From: a virus
Reading direction: 5' to 3' (one strand)
DNA: 37,284 bases
IMG/VR virus record: IMGVR_UViG_3300042881_000341
Coordinates: 1-37,284 of that record
Shown: piece by piece, positions 22,090 to 30,833 of the stretch
How positions within the stretch are numbered: position 1 is the stretch's first letter
Layout: each line of letters begins with the position of its first letter
The notes under the pieces: model-generated
Told to the model about the DNA's origin: nothing
What the model saw: the letters and a program-made list of their open reading frames with translations, nothing else
Database searches by the model: none
Made by a program: the position numbers and the translations under genes

Positions 22090-22902
22090 ATGGCTGTAGA
22101 AACTAAATCCAACATTGACCCAACAATTCAACCATTCTTATCGTATGGTTTGACTGAGGCACAAAAGCTATATCAAGCTGGTGGCCCTCAGTACTATTCT
22201 GGTCAGACTTATGTAAGCCCCTCAGAAACCACTCAGACTGGAATACAGGCTTTAGAGGCTCGTGCTTCTCAGGGTAATCCCTTGCTTTCGTCTGCACAAG
22301 GACAATTGCAAAACACTATCTCTGGTGGTTACTTGCAAGGCAATCCATTCTTTCAGGGTGCGTTTCAACCTGCAGCGCAAGCGGCTCAGTCTAGGTTTGA
22401 GCAGACATTAGGCGATGTAGGTTCTGCTGCATCTCGTGCTGGTCGCTATGGCGGTGGTGCTATGCAGACATTGCAAGATCGTGCTAGTGGTCAGTTTGCT
22501 AAGAGTTTGGCTGATACTGCTGGAAGTTTGGCTTATCAGAATTACGAAGCAGAGCGTGGTCGCCAACAAGCCGCTACGATGGCTGCACCTGAGATGGCTC
22601 AAGCTGACTACCAAGACATTCAGAATATGCTCAAAGCAGGTCAGATGCGTGAAGGCTACACAGGCCAACAACAGCAAGCCGATATTGCTAGATTCAACTA
22701 CGAACAAACTCAGCCACAACAGAACCTGACAAACTTCTTGTCTAGTGTTTATGGAAACCCATTAGGTCGTCAAAACTCAATGACCAGTTTCCAAGAGCCA
22801 TCTAATTTCCAAAACCTATTAGGAACTGCTGCCATGTTGGGTGGTATTGAAAAGAATACTGGATGGTTGAGCAAAGGTTGGAACTTGTTAAAAGGCCCAT
22901 AA
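22090..22902 (+). CDS. internal virion / DNA-ejection protein candidate
   Basis: A 270-aa protein. IQPFLSYGLTEAQKLYQAGG, then YYSGQTYVSPSE, Gly/Ala-rich GSAASRAGRYGGGAMQTLQD, and Gln-rich helices (ERGRQQAATMAAPEMAQADY). This order is, from memory, common to the first of two or three Gln-rich virion genes that follow the nozzle in aquatic podoviruses. It probably travels inside the capsid. Ends 10 bases before the next gene. Confidence 0.6.
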   Translation: MAVETKSNIDPTIQPFLSYGLTEAQKLYQAGGPQYYSGQTYVSPSETTQTGIQALEARASQGNPLLSSAQGQLQNTISGGYLQGNPFFQGAFQPAAQAAQSRFEQTLGDVGSAASRAGRYGGGAMQTLQDRASGQFAKSLADTAGSLAYQNYEAERGRQQAATMAAPEMAQADYQDIQNMLKAGQMREGYTGQQQQADIARFNYEQTQPQQNLTNFLSSVYGNPLGRQNSMTSFQEPSNFQNLLGTAAMLGGIEKNTGWLSKGWNLLKGP

Positions 22903-22912
22903 GGAAAAAATC

Positions 22913-24304
22913 ATGGCAGGACTATTAGATATTTTCGGCACTAGCGGTCAGGACACAATGGGTCTTTTGGGTATGTCTCCAGAAGACATAAAGCGTAGCC
23001 GTGACGATGCTCAAGCCCAAGCCCTTTACGCATTAGCAGGTCGTCTGTTCCAAGGTGGCAGAGGTGGTGCTTCTATCGTTGAGGGACTTCAACAAGGTCA
23101 ACAAGCCTACAGAACTGCCATGCAAGGTGGTCTGCAACAACAACTGCAAAATGCACAGATTCAAGAATTAAATCGCAAGCGTCAGCAAGAGCAACAAGCA
23201 TTGATGCGCCAGCAAGGTGTTGAGAGTTTGATTTCTCAAGCATATCGACCTGAGACTTTTGCTGATACTCCATTGACTAATATGATGGGTCAAGAGATTG
23301 CAGGGCCAAATATGCCACAAGCGGCAGGTGGTGGATTGGAGGCTCTTGCTCCTAGATTGATGGCAACACCAGAAGGTCGTAAGTCACTTACTGAATTGTT
23401 GGCTGCACAAGAGGCTATGAGTGGCAAGACTACTACATTGGCTGAAGGTGCAAATCTTATTCGTATTAATCCAATTACTAATAAAGTTGAAACTGTTGCT
23501 CAAGGCGCACCAAAGCGTGAGCCAGTACCTACCTCAGTTGCTGAATATAACTTAGCAAAAAGCCAAGGATTTCAAGGAACTTTTCAAGATTTTCAAAAAT
23601 CTAACAAAGGATTTACTTATCAAGACATTGGCAATGCTGTTATTCAATTTGATGCAAATGGAAAAGAAGTCTCTCGTATTCCTAAAGGTCGTGCGCCTGA
23701 AGGCCCAGTAAACTTCCAAACTGTAGAAACAGATCAAGGATTGATGGCATTTAATCCAAGAACTTTGCAGATGACTCCAGTAATGGGTGCTGATGGCAAG
23801 CCAATTACTAAAGTTGAAAAACCAACAGAAGGTCAAATTAATGCAGCAGGTTTCGCATCACGAATGGTTGCTGCTCAAGCAATAACATCAAAACTTCCAA
23901 CTGGCGCACAACCTAAAACTGGCGAAGCAGTATTAAGTGTAATTCCTTTAATTGGAAAAGCAATTCCAGAGATTATTCCTGAAGGCATTGGTGGTTTGTC
24001 ATCAGAACGAAGACAATATTTGCAAGCAGCAAATAACTTCATTCGAGCCAACTTGCGTAAAGAATCTGGTGCGGCTATTGGTGTTGATGAGTGGCTTGCT
24101 GAGTTTGTTAACTATTTCCCACAGTACACAGATGACCCACAAACAGTCAAGAATAAAGAAATTTTCCGTAATATTCTGACTCAAAACATGGTTGCTGCTG
24201 GTGGTAAATCATATAAAGCACCAAGCATGGAAGTGCCTGAATCAATGACAGATACTTATGGGCTTAACCCTAGACTGCGTAATTCTTTGCGTGGAGGTCA
24301 ATAA
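22913..24304 (+). CDS. internal virion protein candidate, Gln-rich
   Basis: A 463-aa protein. It starts MAGLLDIFGTSGQDTMGLLG, followed by LYALAGRLFQGG...IVEGLQQGQQAY and a strongly Gln-rich helix (about residues 65-100). Its second half includes GFASRMVAAQAITSKLP, RRQYLQAANNFIRANLRKES, and AAIGVDEWLAEFVNYFPQYT. The latter helical zone resembles lytic-transglycosylase-free internal proteins I know from memory. It shares one base with the next start (TAATG). Role in DNA ejection inferred. Confidence 0.6.
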   Translation: MAGLLDIFGTSGQDTMGLLGMSPEDIKRSRDDAQAQALYALAGRLFQGGRGGASIVEGLQQGQQAYRTAMQGGLQQQLQNAQIQELNRKRQQEQQALMRQQGVESLISQAYRPETFADTPLTNMMGQEIAGPNMPQAAGGGLEALAPRLMATPEGRKSLTELLAAQEAMSGKTTTLAEGANLIRINPITNKVETVAQGAPKREPVPTSVAEYNLAKSQGFQGTFQDFQKSNKGFTYQDIGNAVIQFDANGKEVSRIPKGRAPEGPVNFQTVETDQGLMAFNPRTLQMTPVMGADGKPITKVEKPTEGQINAAGFASRMVAAQAITSKLPTGAQPKTGEAVLSVIPLIGKAIPEIIPEGIGGLSSERRQYLQAANNFIRANLRKESGAAIGVDEWLAEFVNYFPQYTDDPQTVKNKEIFRNILTQNMVAAGGKSYKAPSMEVPESMTDTYGLNPRLRNSLRGGQ

Positions 24305-26310
24305 TGGCTTACGAAAATGTTGAGCGTATTCGTGAAAATCTTATCAAGATGATTGATAAGAACGCACCTGTTGACCATATTGACAAATATCTAAAAGAGG
24401 AAGGATTCACACAAGAATCTTTTGCTAAAGCCTTAGACCTTGTTAAAAAGTCTGGTGGTAAGACTGCTGAATATGGTGTAGGTCGTTCATTGGCTCAAGG
24501 CGCAACATTTGGCTTTGCTGATGAACTTGAAGCACTAACAAAGTCACTTGCAGGTCAAGGTACTTACGAGCAAAACTTAGCCGCACTTGAACTTGCTAAA
24601 CAAAAGTTTGGTCAGCAAAATCCTAAGACTGCATTAGGAACAGAGATTGCTGGTGGTTTGCCTTATGCTTTATTACCATTTTTAGGAACTGCTCGTTATG
24701 CACAAATGGCTAGAGGAGCGTCACCATTGGCTCGTGCAGGTGTTACCGCAGGCGCGTCTGCTGTCACAGGTGCTCTTACTGGCGCACTCGGTGGTGCTGG
24801 TGCTGCAGGGGTTGGTGAGCGTATGGCTGGCGCACAAGCTGGTGGTACTCTTGGTGGAATTGTAGGTGGTGCTGCGCCTGTAGTTACAAAAGGTATTGGT
24901 GCGGTAGGTAGTAAGGCTGTTGACGTAACTAGCGGTATTCCTGTTGTTCAACAAGTTGGTAAGGCTGTTGGTTTGGCTACTGGTCAAACAGTAGATGCGG
25001 CTAATCGTGCTAAAGCTAAATTGCTTGAAGCTATGTATCGTGACAAGGTTAGTCCTGCTGACTTAGAGAAAATGATTAAAGCAGCGACTAAGCCTGTTGG
25101 CATTGCTGATATTGCTGGCGAGAATGTAAGATCACTTGCTGATGTTGCTCAGAAGTATCCAAGTGAAGCAAGACAAGCCGCTAAGGTGGCACTTGAAGAA
25201 CGAGCAGCGGGTCAGGGTGAGCGTATTCAAGGCGATATTTCTAAATATCTTGGTGGTTTTACAGACCCATTTGAATACACCACAGCCATTGCTAAACGAC
25301 AACAACAATTATCATCTCCGCTTTACCAGAAGGCTTATTCTTATGGTCAGGTAACAGACCCTAAAGTTCTTAAATTTTTGGAACTTCCTCAGTTTAAGAA
25401 GGCGGCTAAAGAGGCTCAAGAATTGCTTGCGGCTGAAGGTCGTGCAGTAGATATGTCTATGCCAACAGTAGAGGTTTTAGATCAAGTTAAGCGTGGTCTT
25501 GATGTTTTAATTAAAAGAGAAACAGACCCATTTGGAAAGATTACTGATCTTGGTCGTATTTATAAAAACAAGAAAAATGAATTCTTGTCTGAGTTAGATA
25601 GTGCTGTTCCTGATTATGGCAAGGCTAGAGCCGCATTTGCTGGAGAGGCTGAGTTGCTTGATGCTACGAAGTTGGGTAAAGACTTCTACAAACAGACAGC
25701 AACAGAAGCTAATCGTACATTTGCCAAACTATCTCCATCTGAGCAAGAGGCTTACAAGGTAGGTGCTTTGGATGCTGTAAAAGAGAAAATTCAAACAGCT
25801 AAAGATACTGCTGACATTCGTAAGCGCATATTTGGTTCTCCTGCCGAGCGTAATAGAGTTTCCTCATTGTTCCCTGATGATGCTACTTTTAAGCAGTTTG
25901 AAAAAGACATGATGACTGAATCATTGATGCGAAGAACTCAAGAGAAAGTCTTAGGTAATTCTTCAACATTTGAAAGACAAGTTGGTGGTCAAAGTTTAGA
26001 AGTAGAGCCTAGCTTTTTAGGTCAAATGATTGAGCAAGGCCCACTTAGAGGAACACTAGGTTATTTGAAGGCACAAGGTCAGGGTGTTGCTGGTCAAACA
26101 GCAGAAGAACTTGGCCCAATGTTATTCAAACTTGGTGACCCAAGAGCAAATCTTGAGACATTAAAAAATCTATCTGCTTACGAAAAATACTTGCTTGATT
26201 TAGAAGCTAAAAAGGCTGCTGGATTAGCAGGTGCTTCTACAATGACTGGTTTATTAAACACAGAAAAACCATATCGTGTTGATTTAACTGGAATGGCCAA
26301 CCCCGACTAA
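24304..26310 (+). CDS. large internal virion protein with glycine zipper
   Basis: A 668-aa protein. Start: IDKYLKEEGFTQESFAKAL, then SLAQGATFGFADELEAL, typical of large ejection proteins. Residues about 140-220 are rich in Gly/Ala small-residue helices (ASAVTGALTGALGGAGAAG, AQAGGTLGGIVGGAAPVV) able to insert in membranes. The rest is helical (QFKKAAKEAQELLAAEG, VLDQVKRGLDVLIKRE). Together with the two genes before it, it may form a conduit through the cell envelope. Confidence 0.65.
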   Translation: MAYENVERIRENLIKMIDKNAPVDHIDKYLKEEGFTQESFAKALDLVKKSGGKTAEYGVGRSLAQGATFGFADELEALTKSLAGQGTYEQNLAALELAKQKFGQQNPKTALGTEIAGGLPYALLPFLGTARYAQMARGASPLARAGVTAGASAVTGALTGALGGAGAAGVGERMAGAQAGGTLGGIVGGAAPVVTKGIGAVGSKAVDVTSGIPVVQQVGKAVGLATGQTVDAANRAKAKLLEAMYRDKVSPADLEKMIKAATKPVGIADIAGENVRSLADVAQKYPSEARQAAKVALEERAAGQGERIQGDISKYLGGFTDPFEYTTAIAKRQQQLSSPLYQKAYSYGQVTDPKVLKFLELPQFKKAAKEAQELLAAEGRAVDMSMPTVEVLDQVKRGLDVLIKRETDPFGKITDLGRIYKNKKNEFLSELDSAVPDYGKARAAFAGEAELLDATKLGKDFYKQTATEANRTFAKLSPSEQEAYKVGALDAVKEKIQTAKDTADIRKRIFGSPAERNRVSSLFPDDATFKQFEKDMMTESLMRRTQEKVLGNSSTFERQVGGQSLEVEPSFLGQMIEQGPLRGTLGYLKAQGQGVAGQTAEELGPMLFKLGDPRANLETLKNLSAYEKYLLDLEAKKAAGLAGASTMTGLLNTEKPYRVDLTGMANPD

Positions 26311-26319
26311 GGATTAAAA

Positions 26320-27903
26320 ATGCCAAAGACAAAAATCTCGGAATTTAGCGCAACCCCTGCAAATAACACAGACATTGACAGTATCAACATTGCCGAGGGT
26401 TGCAGCCCGAGTGGCATCAACGATGCTATTCGTGAGTTAATGGCTCAACTGAAAGACTGGCAATCTGGTACATCTAATGACCCTTATGTTGTTGGCTCGT
26501 CTGGAAGCCTAACGCTTAATCAGGGTACTGCTAACGGAGTAGCGTATTTAAACGGCTCTAAGGTTGTTACAAGCGGTTCTGCGCTGGTCTTTGATGGAAC
26601 GAATTTGGGTGTTGGAGTTACTCCTGCGTCTGATGGAGCTATTCATGTCCATCGTACTGGAGCGTCTTTTCCTACAATCAAAATTACCAATGGCACGACA
26701 GGAACAGGCAATCTTGATGGTTTTGACTTGATATGTGGTTCTGGTGGTGAAGCTTATGTTTACAACCGAGAAAACCAGCCATTACTTTTTGGCGTAAACA
26801 ACTCAGAACAAATGCGCCTAACCAGCACAGGTCTGGGTATTGGTACAAGTAGTCCTGCGGCAAAGTTGGATGTAAACGGCGATGCTCGTATTGGAAATGC
26901 AACTGCTGGAACAAATCGTTATCTGTACATCAATGGTGTAGCCAATAAAGCTGGAGGAATTATTTTCCAAGAATCTGGCACAGCTAAATGGTACATTGGT
27001 AATGGTGCGGCATCTGAGAACGGCAATTTTGAAATATATAACTCAAATGGAAACAACACAATACTTACACCCTCAGGCAATCTAGGCTTGGGAGTTACTC
27101 CTAGTGCTTGGCAAGTAAACAATAGAGCGATTCAATTGCTTGAAGGTTATGCAAGCATTTCTTCCAACAATTCTCAAGGTTGCTGTGATGTTGCCGCTAA
27201 CTGTTTTAACGGAGGTTCTGCGGCTACTTCAGGTTGGAAATACACAAACACAGGAACTGCTGTTTCTTTGTTTCAACAACAAGGTGGAGCATTTAAGTTT
27301 CTTACTGCGGCATCAGGCACAGCAGGAAACACCATTACCTTTACACAGGCGGCTACGCTGACAGCGAATGGTGACTTTTTGGTTGGCAGTACAACTGGAA
27401 CAGATGGCAGAATTAAAGTAGATGCAACTACGGGCAGTCCAGTTCTTTGTGCTATATGGGCTAAAAATGATGCTGGGTCTTCAAGTGGAACTTATGTTTG
27501 TTGGAATGCTGCAACTACTGGTAACAACCAATTTATTGATTTTTATACGGAATCATCAGCCACTCTTAGAGGTTCAATTTCTTACAATCGATCAGGTGGT
27601 TTAACGGCATACAACGTAACATCTGATTACAGAGCAAAAGACATTAGTGGCCCTGTTGTTAATAGCGGTGCATTGATTGACTCTGTGCCTGTTTACATGG
27701 GCAAGATGAAGGGTGCTACACAAGAACGCCCAATGTTCATTGCTCACGAAACTCCAGCCTATGCACATACTGGTGTAAAAGATGCAGTAGATGCAGATGG
27801 AAACCCTGTGTATCAGCAAATGGATGCTTCTGCTCTTATCCCTGTGATGTGGGCTGAAATTCAATCACTTCGTAAACGCCTAGCAGACGCTGGCATCGCT
27901 TAA
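26320..27903 (+). CDS. tail fibre or spike with S74-type intramolecular chaperone end
   Basis: A 527-aa receptor-binding protein. The N-terminal anchor has INIAEGCSPSGINDAIRELM, then AQLKDWQSG. The shaft repeats short beta pieces such as AKLDVNGDARIGNA and GNLGLGVTPSAWQ. The end from about residue 434 (SDYRAKDISGPVVNSGALID, then MFIAHE and LIPVMWAEIQSLRKRLA) is of Peptidase_S74 type, which trimerises and cuts itself; Ser435 is the expected cleavage residue. The usual RLK is RAK here. Confidence 0.85.
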   Translation: MPKTKISEFSATPANNTDIDSINIAEGCSPSGINDAIRELMAQLKDWQSGTSNDPYVVGSSGSLTLNQGTANGVAYLNGSKVVTSGSALVFDGTNLGVGVTPASDGAIHVHRTGASFPTIKITNGTTGTGNLDGFDLICGSGGEAYVYNRENQPLLFGVNNSEQMRLTSTGLGIGTSSPAAKLDVNGDARIGNATAGTNRYLYINGVANKAGGIIFQESGTAKWYIGNGAASENGNFEIYNSNGNNTILTPSGNLGLGVTPSAWQVNNRAIQLLEGYASISSNNSQGCCDVAANCFNGGSAATSGWKYTNTGTAVSLFQQQGGAFKFLTAASGTAGNTITFTQAATLTANGDFLVGSTTGTDGRIKVDATTGSPVLCAIWAKNDAGSSSGTYVCWNAATTGNNQFIDFYTESSATLRGSISYNRSGGLTAYNVTSDYRAKDISGPVVNSGALIDSVPVYMGKMKGATQERPMFIAHETPAYAHTGVKDAVDADGNPVYQQMDASALIPVMWAEIQSLRKRLADAGIA

Positions 27904-27914
27904 AGGAAACTAAC

Positions 27915-28208
27915 ATGACTACTACATGGAAAATCACAACCCTTGACAGCAACACAGCCGATGGCTTTGTAACCACAGCCCATTGGACTTGCACAGCAGT
28001 AGACGGAGAACACTCTGCCTCTGCCTACGCAACAGTCTCATGGGCTGAAGGCACTCCTGCCATTCCTTATGCTTCGCTAACAGAAGCCACAGTCCTTAAT
28101 TGGGTGTGGGAATCTGTTGACAAGGAAGCTACAGAGGCTTCTTTGGCGGCTCAGATTGAGTTGAAGAAGAACCCTGTAAAAGCCAGCGGAACTCCGTGGC
28201 AAGCATAA
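27915..28208 (+). CDS. small protein after the tail fibre (DUF7936-like)
   Basis: A 97-aa protein. TTWKITTLDSNTADGFVTTA, then HWTCTAVDGEHSASAYATVSW, and LTEATVLNWVWESVDKEATE. The strand-rich front and the L.E..VL.WVW helix resemble the DUF7936 family found after fibre genes; the name is from memory and not checked. Possibly a fibre accessory. Confidence 0.6.
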   Translation: MTTTWKITTLDSNTADGFVTTAHWTCTAVDGEHSASAYATVSWAEGTPAIPYASLTEATVLNWVWESVDKEATEASLAAQIELKKNPVKASGTPWQA

Positions 28209-28216
28209 AACAGGAA

Positions 28217-28238
28217 GCCACTACCTGAACTTAGTGGC
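28217..28238 (+). other. intergenic hairpin
   Basis: GCCACTA (28217-28223) and TAGTGGC (28232-28238) are exact complements around an eight-base loop. No T run follows, so it is not a classical terminator; AAAGGA then leads to the next gene at 28255. It may block mRNA decay or tune expression between fibre and lysis genes. Confidence 0.6.
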
Positions 28239-28254
28239 ACATTAAAGGAAAATC

Positions 28255-28476
28255 ATGGGCAACAACACAAAAACCCCATTGACGATTGACGGAGTAGAGT
28301 ACCAGTTCGAGGATATGACTCCTGAACAACAGACTCTAATCAACCATGTCGCAGACCTTGACAGAAAGTTATCGTCTGCAAAGTTTAATGTTGACCAGCT
28401 TCAAGTTGGCAGAGATGCTTTTTTCACAATGTTGAAGCAATCACTTGAAACAATTACGGATGTAGAGGCAAAGTAA
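28255..28476 (+). CDS. DUF6447-like small protein
   Basis: A 73-aa acidic protein: LTIDGVEYQFEDMTPEQQTL, then INHVADLDRKLSSAKFNVDQ and LQVGRDAFFTML. A short IDG-type strand pair followed by a coiled helix agrees with the DUF6447 pattern (as I recall it), common in marine and freshwater phages, function unknown. Its stop directly abuts the holin start. Confidence 0.65.
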   Translation: MGNNTKTPLTIDGVEYQFEDMTPEQQTLINHVADLDRKLSSAKFNVDQLQVGRDAFFTMLKQSLETITDVEAK

Positions 28477-28692
28477 ATGGACAATCACACTACAGAAGTA
28501 GCATCAGCAGTCGCTACTAAAGCAGCTTCAGTAGCTACCTATGGTGGTGCAGGAAGTGCTGTATTCTTTGGTTTATCAGCCAATGAATTTGGTGCTCTCT
28601 GTGGTGTTGTTATCGGTTTTGTTGGTCTTGTGGCTAATATCTGGTTTAAGCATCAACATTTAAAGATTGCTCGCAAGGAAGCTGAAAAATGA
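28477..28692 (+). CDS. holin, two membrane segments
   Basis: A 71-aa membrane protein. Two hydrophobic stretches (SVATYGGAGSAVFFGLSA, residues about 18-35, and FGALCGVVIGFVGLVANIWF, about 38-57) are separated by a short turn; the C-terminus is basic (KHQHLKIARKEAEK). This fits small class II holins (HP1/lambdoid-like) that hold the timing of lysis. It is the first gene of the lysis cassette and overlaps the next by four bases. Confidence 0.8.
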   Translation: MDNHTTEVASAVATKAASVATYGGAGSAVFFGLSANEFGALCGVVIGFVGLVANIWFKHQHLKIARKEAEK

Positions 28693-28805
28693 CTTGGTTA
28701 CTTGTATTGGCTCTACAGGCTGAATACAGGTGCGTAAAGTGGACATGGACAGGTGATGTTTATAACCGCAAGGTTATTTGTCTAAAGTGGGAGAGAAAGA
28801 AGTGA
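28689..28805 (+). CDS. 38-aa lysis-cassette microprotein
   Basis: A short frame, MTWLLVLALQAEYRCVKWTW, then TGDVYNRKVICLKWERKK. It has a hydrophobic N-terminal stretch of about nine residues, two Cys, and a basic end. From memory similar ones, with WTGDV.NR.V.CL.W, recur after holin genes in phages. ATGA and GTGA overlaps couple it with both neighbours. Function unknown; export of the Cys pair to the periplasm is possible. Confidence 0.6.
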   Translation: MTWLLVLALQAEYRCVKWTWTGDVYNRKVICLKWERKK

Positions 28806-29299
28806 TTATCGACCCCATAACAGCTTTAGAAGGCTTACAGCAAGCGATTGGACTCGTTAAGAAGGCTAGTAAGGTCGCAAAGGATTTATCTGGCCTAACG
28901 CCCATGATTGCCAAAATGTTCGATGCTAAGAGCATTGCAACTAAGGCGATGGTTGAAGCTAAAAGGTCAGGTAATAAATCAAACTTGGGTACGGCATTAC
29001 AAATTGAGATGGCTCTTGATGATGCCAAAAGATTTGAGGCTGAATTGATGTTGTTGTTTCAGGCTACTGGTCGTGCGGATGTATGGCAGAAGATTAAAGA
29101 GCGACAGCAACAAATGGATGTTGAAGATGCCCATTTAGCGAGACAAGCCAAGGCTGATGAAAAGAAACGTAAAGAAGCCGAGCAAGAACAAATGGAGTGG
29201 GCTGTTGGTATTGTGGTGATCGTGATGCTTTTGGGTGCTATTGGTTGGGGACTCAACGAAATGGCTGAACTGTGTGCCAAAACAAGGTGTGGTAAGTGA
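28802..29299 (+). CDS. C-terminally membrane-anchored phage protein
   Basis: A 165-aa protein. I start it at GTG 28802, giving MIIDPITALEGLQQAIGLVK, since related proteins, from memory, start with IDPI; TTG at 28778 is less likely. Long helices (ALDDAKRFEAELMLLFQATG, then EDAHLARQAKADEKKRKEAE) precede one membrane segment (WAVGIVVIVMLLGAIGWGL, about residues 136-154) and a short Cys-containing tail. It may be a lysis or tail-terminal structural protein; the role is unproven. Confidence 0.65.
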   Translation: MIIDPITALEGLQQAIGLVKKASKVAKDLSGLTPMIAKMFDAKSIATKAMVEAKRSGNKSNLGTALQIEMALDDAKRFEAELMLLFQATGRADVWQKIKERQQQMDVEDAHLARQAKADEKKRKEAEQEQMEWAVGIVVIVMLLGAIGWGLNEMAELCAKTRCGK

Positions 29300-29445
29300 A
29301 TGAGTACCAAAAGCAATTTGACCTTTTCTGTAAAGTCTTTGTCAGGCTGTGCGTGGCTTGGTGGGTGCTTGGGCTGCTTCAGCACCTACCTGACGAGTTG
29401 GCAAGTAAAATCGTAGATAAACTTCTTGGAATGATTGGACTGTAA
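29296..29445 (+). CDS. 49-aa membrane microprotein
   Basis: Starts with GTG inside the overlapping stop of the preceding gene (GTGA) and ends in TAATG with the following one. The product, MNEYQKQFDLFCKVFVRLCV, then AWWVLGLLQHLPDELASKIV, has one hydrophobic helix (about residues 14-29). A second frame (29300-29416) is open over the same DNA but less convincing. Probably an accessory lysis protein. Confidence 0.5.
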   Translation: MNEYQKQFDLFCKVFVRLCVAWWVLGLLQHLPDELASKIVDKLLGMIGL

Positions 29446-29948
29446 TGCTTTCACTATTTTCTACACTTGGTGGCTTGCTAATTTCTGGCTTGCCTAAGTT
29501 ATTAGATTTTTTCCAAAATAAGGCAGACCAAAAGCATGAGTTAGCTTTGGCTCGAATACAAACAGAGCGTGAGTTACAGTTAGCCGCACAAGGATTTGCT
29601 GCCCAACAAAAGATTGAGGAAATCCGCACAGATCAGATTGCTATGCAGACTGATGCACAGATGACTGAGGCGGCTCTTAAACACGATGAAAAGGTCTTGG
29701 CAAGGGCTAGCACATGGGTAGTTAATTTTATTGGTACTGTGCGCCCAATAGTGACCTATATCTTTGTTTTAGAGTTATGTGCTGTCAACACTTGGATTGC
29801 ATACTATGTGTACAAAAACCCTCATTTGGTTTTGAACATGGATGACTTAATTAGGTTGTCTGACATTATTTTCTCTAGTGATGAAATGGCTATGTTGGGT
29901 GGAATCATTGGATTCTGGTTCGGTTCACGTTCTTGGTCTAAGAAATGA
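29445..29948 (+). CDS. three-helix holin-like protein (GTA holin type)
   Basis: A 167-aa protein. An N-terminal amphipathic helix (LFSTLGGLLISGLPKLLDFF), a long charged coil (about residues 27-85: LALARIQTERELQLAAQGFA), then two membrane segments: VRPIVTYIFVLELCAVNTWI (about 101-120) and MAMLGGIIGFWFGSRSWSKK (about 148-167). The order and the GFWFGSR..KK end match the GTA_holin_3TM family. It lies directly before the endolysin, so it may supplement the holin at 28477. Confidence 0.8.
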   Translation: MLSLFSTLGGLLISGLPKLLDFFQNKADQKHELALARIQTERELQLAAQGFAAQQKIEEIRTDQIAMQTDAQMTEAALKHDEKVLARASTWVVNFIGTVRPIVTYIFVLELCAVNTWIAYYVYKNPHLVLNMDDLIRLSDIIFSSDEMAMLGGIIGFWFGSRSWSKK

Positions 29949-30469
29949 AACTGAGTAAAGCTGGGGCTGATCTGATGCACCAGTATGAGGGGTATAGAAA
30001 TAAGCCTTACCTATGCCCTGCTTACATCTGGACAATCGGCTATGGTCATGTTCTTTATCAGGAACAGATTAGATTGCCTGTTGTTTATTTACCAAAACAT
30101 GAGGAAATGGTTGAAAAACCTACACTTCGTAAAAATTATGCCTTAAACGCTCAAGACAATCGGGTCTGGTCAAAAGATGAAATCAATTCGTTATTCGCAA
30201 GTGATGTCGAGAATTTTGAACGTGGTGTTCTTAGACTTGCTCCCTCTTTACTTGGTCGTCAAGGGGCTTTCGATGCGTGTGTCAGCTTTTCCTTTAACGC
30301 TGGATTGGGCAATTTTCAGCGCTCTACTATTCGGATGAAAATAAACCGAGGTGATTGGGAGGGTGCTGCACAGGCTTTTATGCAATGGACTAAAGGCGGC
30401 GGTAAAGAATTGATTGGTCTTGTGAATCGTAGAAAAGCTGAAATTAAACTATTTTTAGACAATGCCTAA
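29945..30469 (+). CDS. endolysin, T4-type lysozyme (GH24)
   Basis: A 174-aa muramidase. The catalytic zone is HQYEGYRNKPYLCPAYIWT, then IGYGH. Glu15, Cys24 and Thr30 have the E-x8-(D/C)-x5-T spacing of the GH24 triad, with Cys in place of Asp as in P22- and P21-like enzymes. Conserved ACVSFSFNAGLGNFQRST and IGLVNRRKAEIKLF follow near the end. No signal peptide or SAR helix, so it depends on a holin for release. Confidence 0.93.
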   Translation: MKLSKAGADLMHQYEGYRNKPYLCPAYIWTIGYGHVLYQEQIRLPVVYLPKHEEMVEKPTLRKNYALNAQDNRVWSKDEINSLFASDVENFERGVLRLAPSLLGRQGAFDACVSFSFNAGLGNFQRSTIRMKINRGDWEGAAQAFMQWTKGGGKELIGLVNRRKAEIKLFLDNA

Positions 30470-30833
30470 TATACCCAATCAACAAGACGCTGAACTTTTT
30501 GCCAAAAGTATTAAAAAATGGCAAGAGGTGTTGAATCTTGGTGACTGGAGGATAGAGAAGGGGACAAAACCTGCCAAGCAAGCAATGGCCTCTGTTGAGT
30601 TTAACGAAAATGCTAGGCTTGCCGTTTACCGACTAGGTGACTTTGGTGCAGAGAAAATAACTGATGAATCGTTAGACAAGACTGCTTTGCATGAGTGCTT
30701 GCATATTTTCTTACACGATTTAATGATGGTTGCTACAGACCCTAAGTCTTCAGACGAAGACATTGAAATGCAAGAGCATAGGGTTGTCAACTTGCTAGAA
30801 AACCTTATAAAGGATTCTCATGGTATCAAGTAA
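30462..30833 (+). CDS. HExxH putative zinc metallopeptidase-like protein
   Basis: A 123-aa protein. A centre of LDKTALHECLHIFLHDL (about residues 71-87) gives HECLH, the HExxH zinc-binding signature, with a Glu-rich helix after it (DEDIEMQEHRVVNLLENLI) that may bear the third ligand. The N-terminus (KWQEVLNLGDWRIEKG) is strand-helix. It overlaps both the endolysin and the phosphoesterase genes. Target unknown; peptidase action in lysis or on host proteins is possible. Confidence 0.65.
   Translation: MPNIPNQQDAELFAKSIKKWQEVLNLGDWRIEKGTKPAKQAMASVEFNENARLAVYRLGDFGAEKITDESLDKTALHECLHIFLHDLMMVATDPKSSDEDIEMQEHRVVNLLENLIKDSHGIK

Noticed and set aside
28778-28801. TTG start for the membrane-anchored protein at 28802
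   Set aside because: It would overlap the microprotein more deeply; GTG at 28802 gives the GTGA coupling and an IDPI start as remembered for relatives.
29300-29416. Possible Rz1-like lipoprotein, with LSGC as lipobox, nested in the 29296 gene
   Set aside because: The stretch before the Cys is not hydrophobic enough for a signal peptide (Lys inside it), and the other frame has better coupling with both neighbours.
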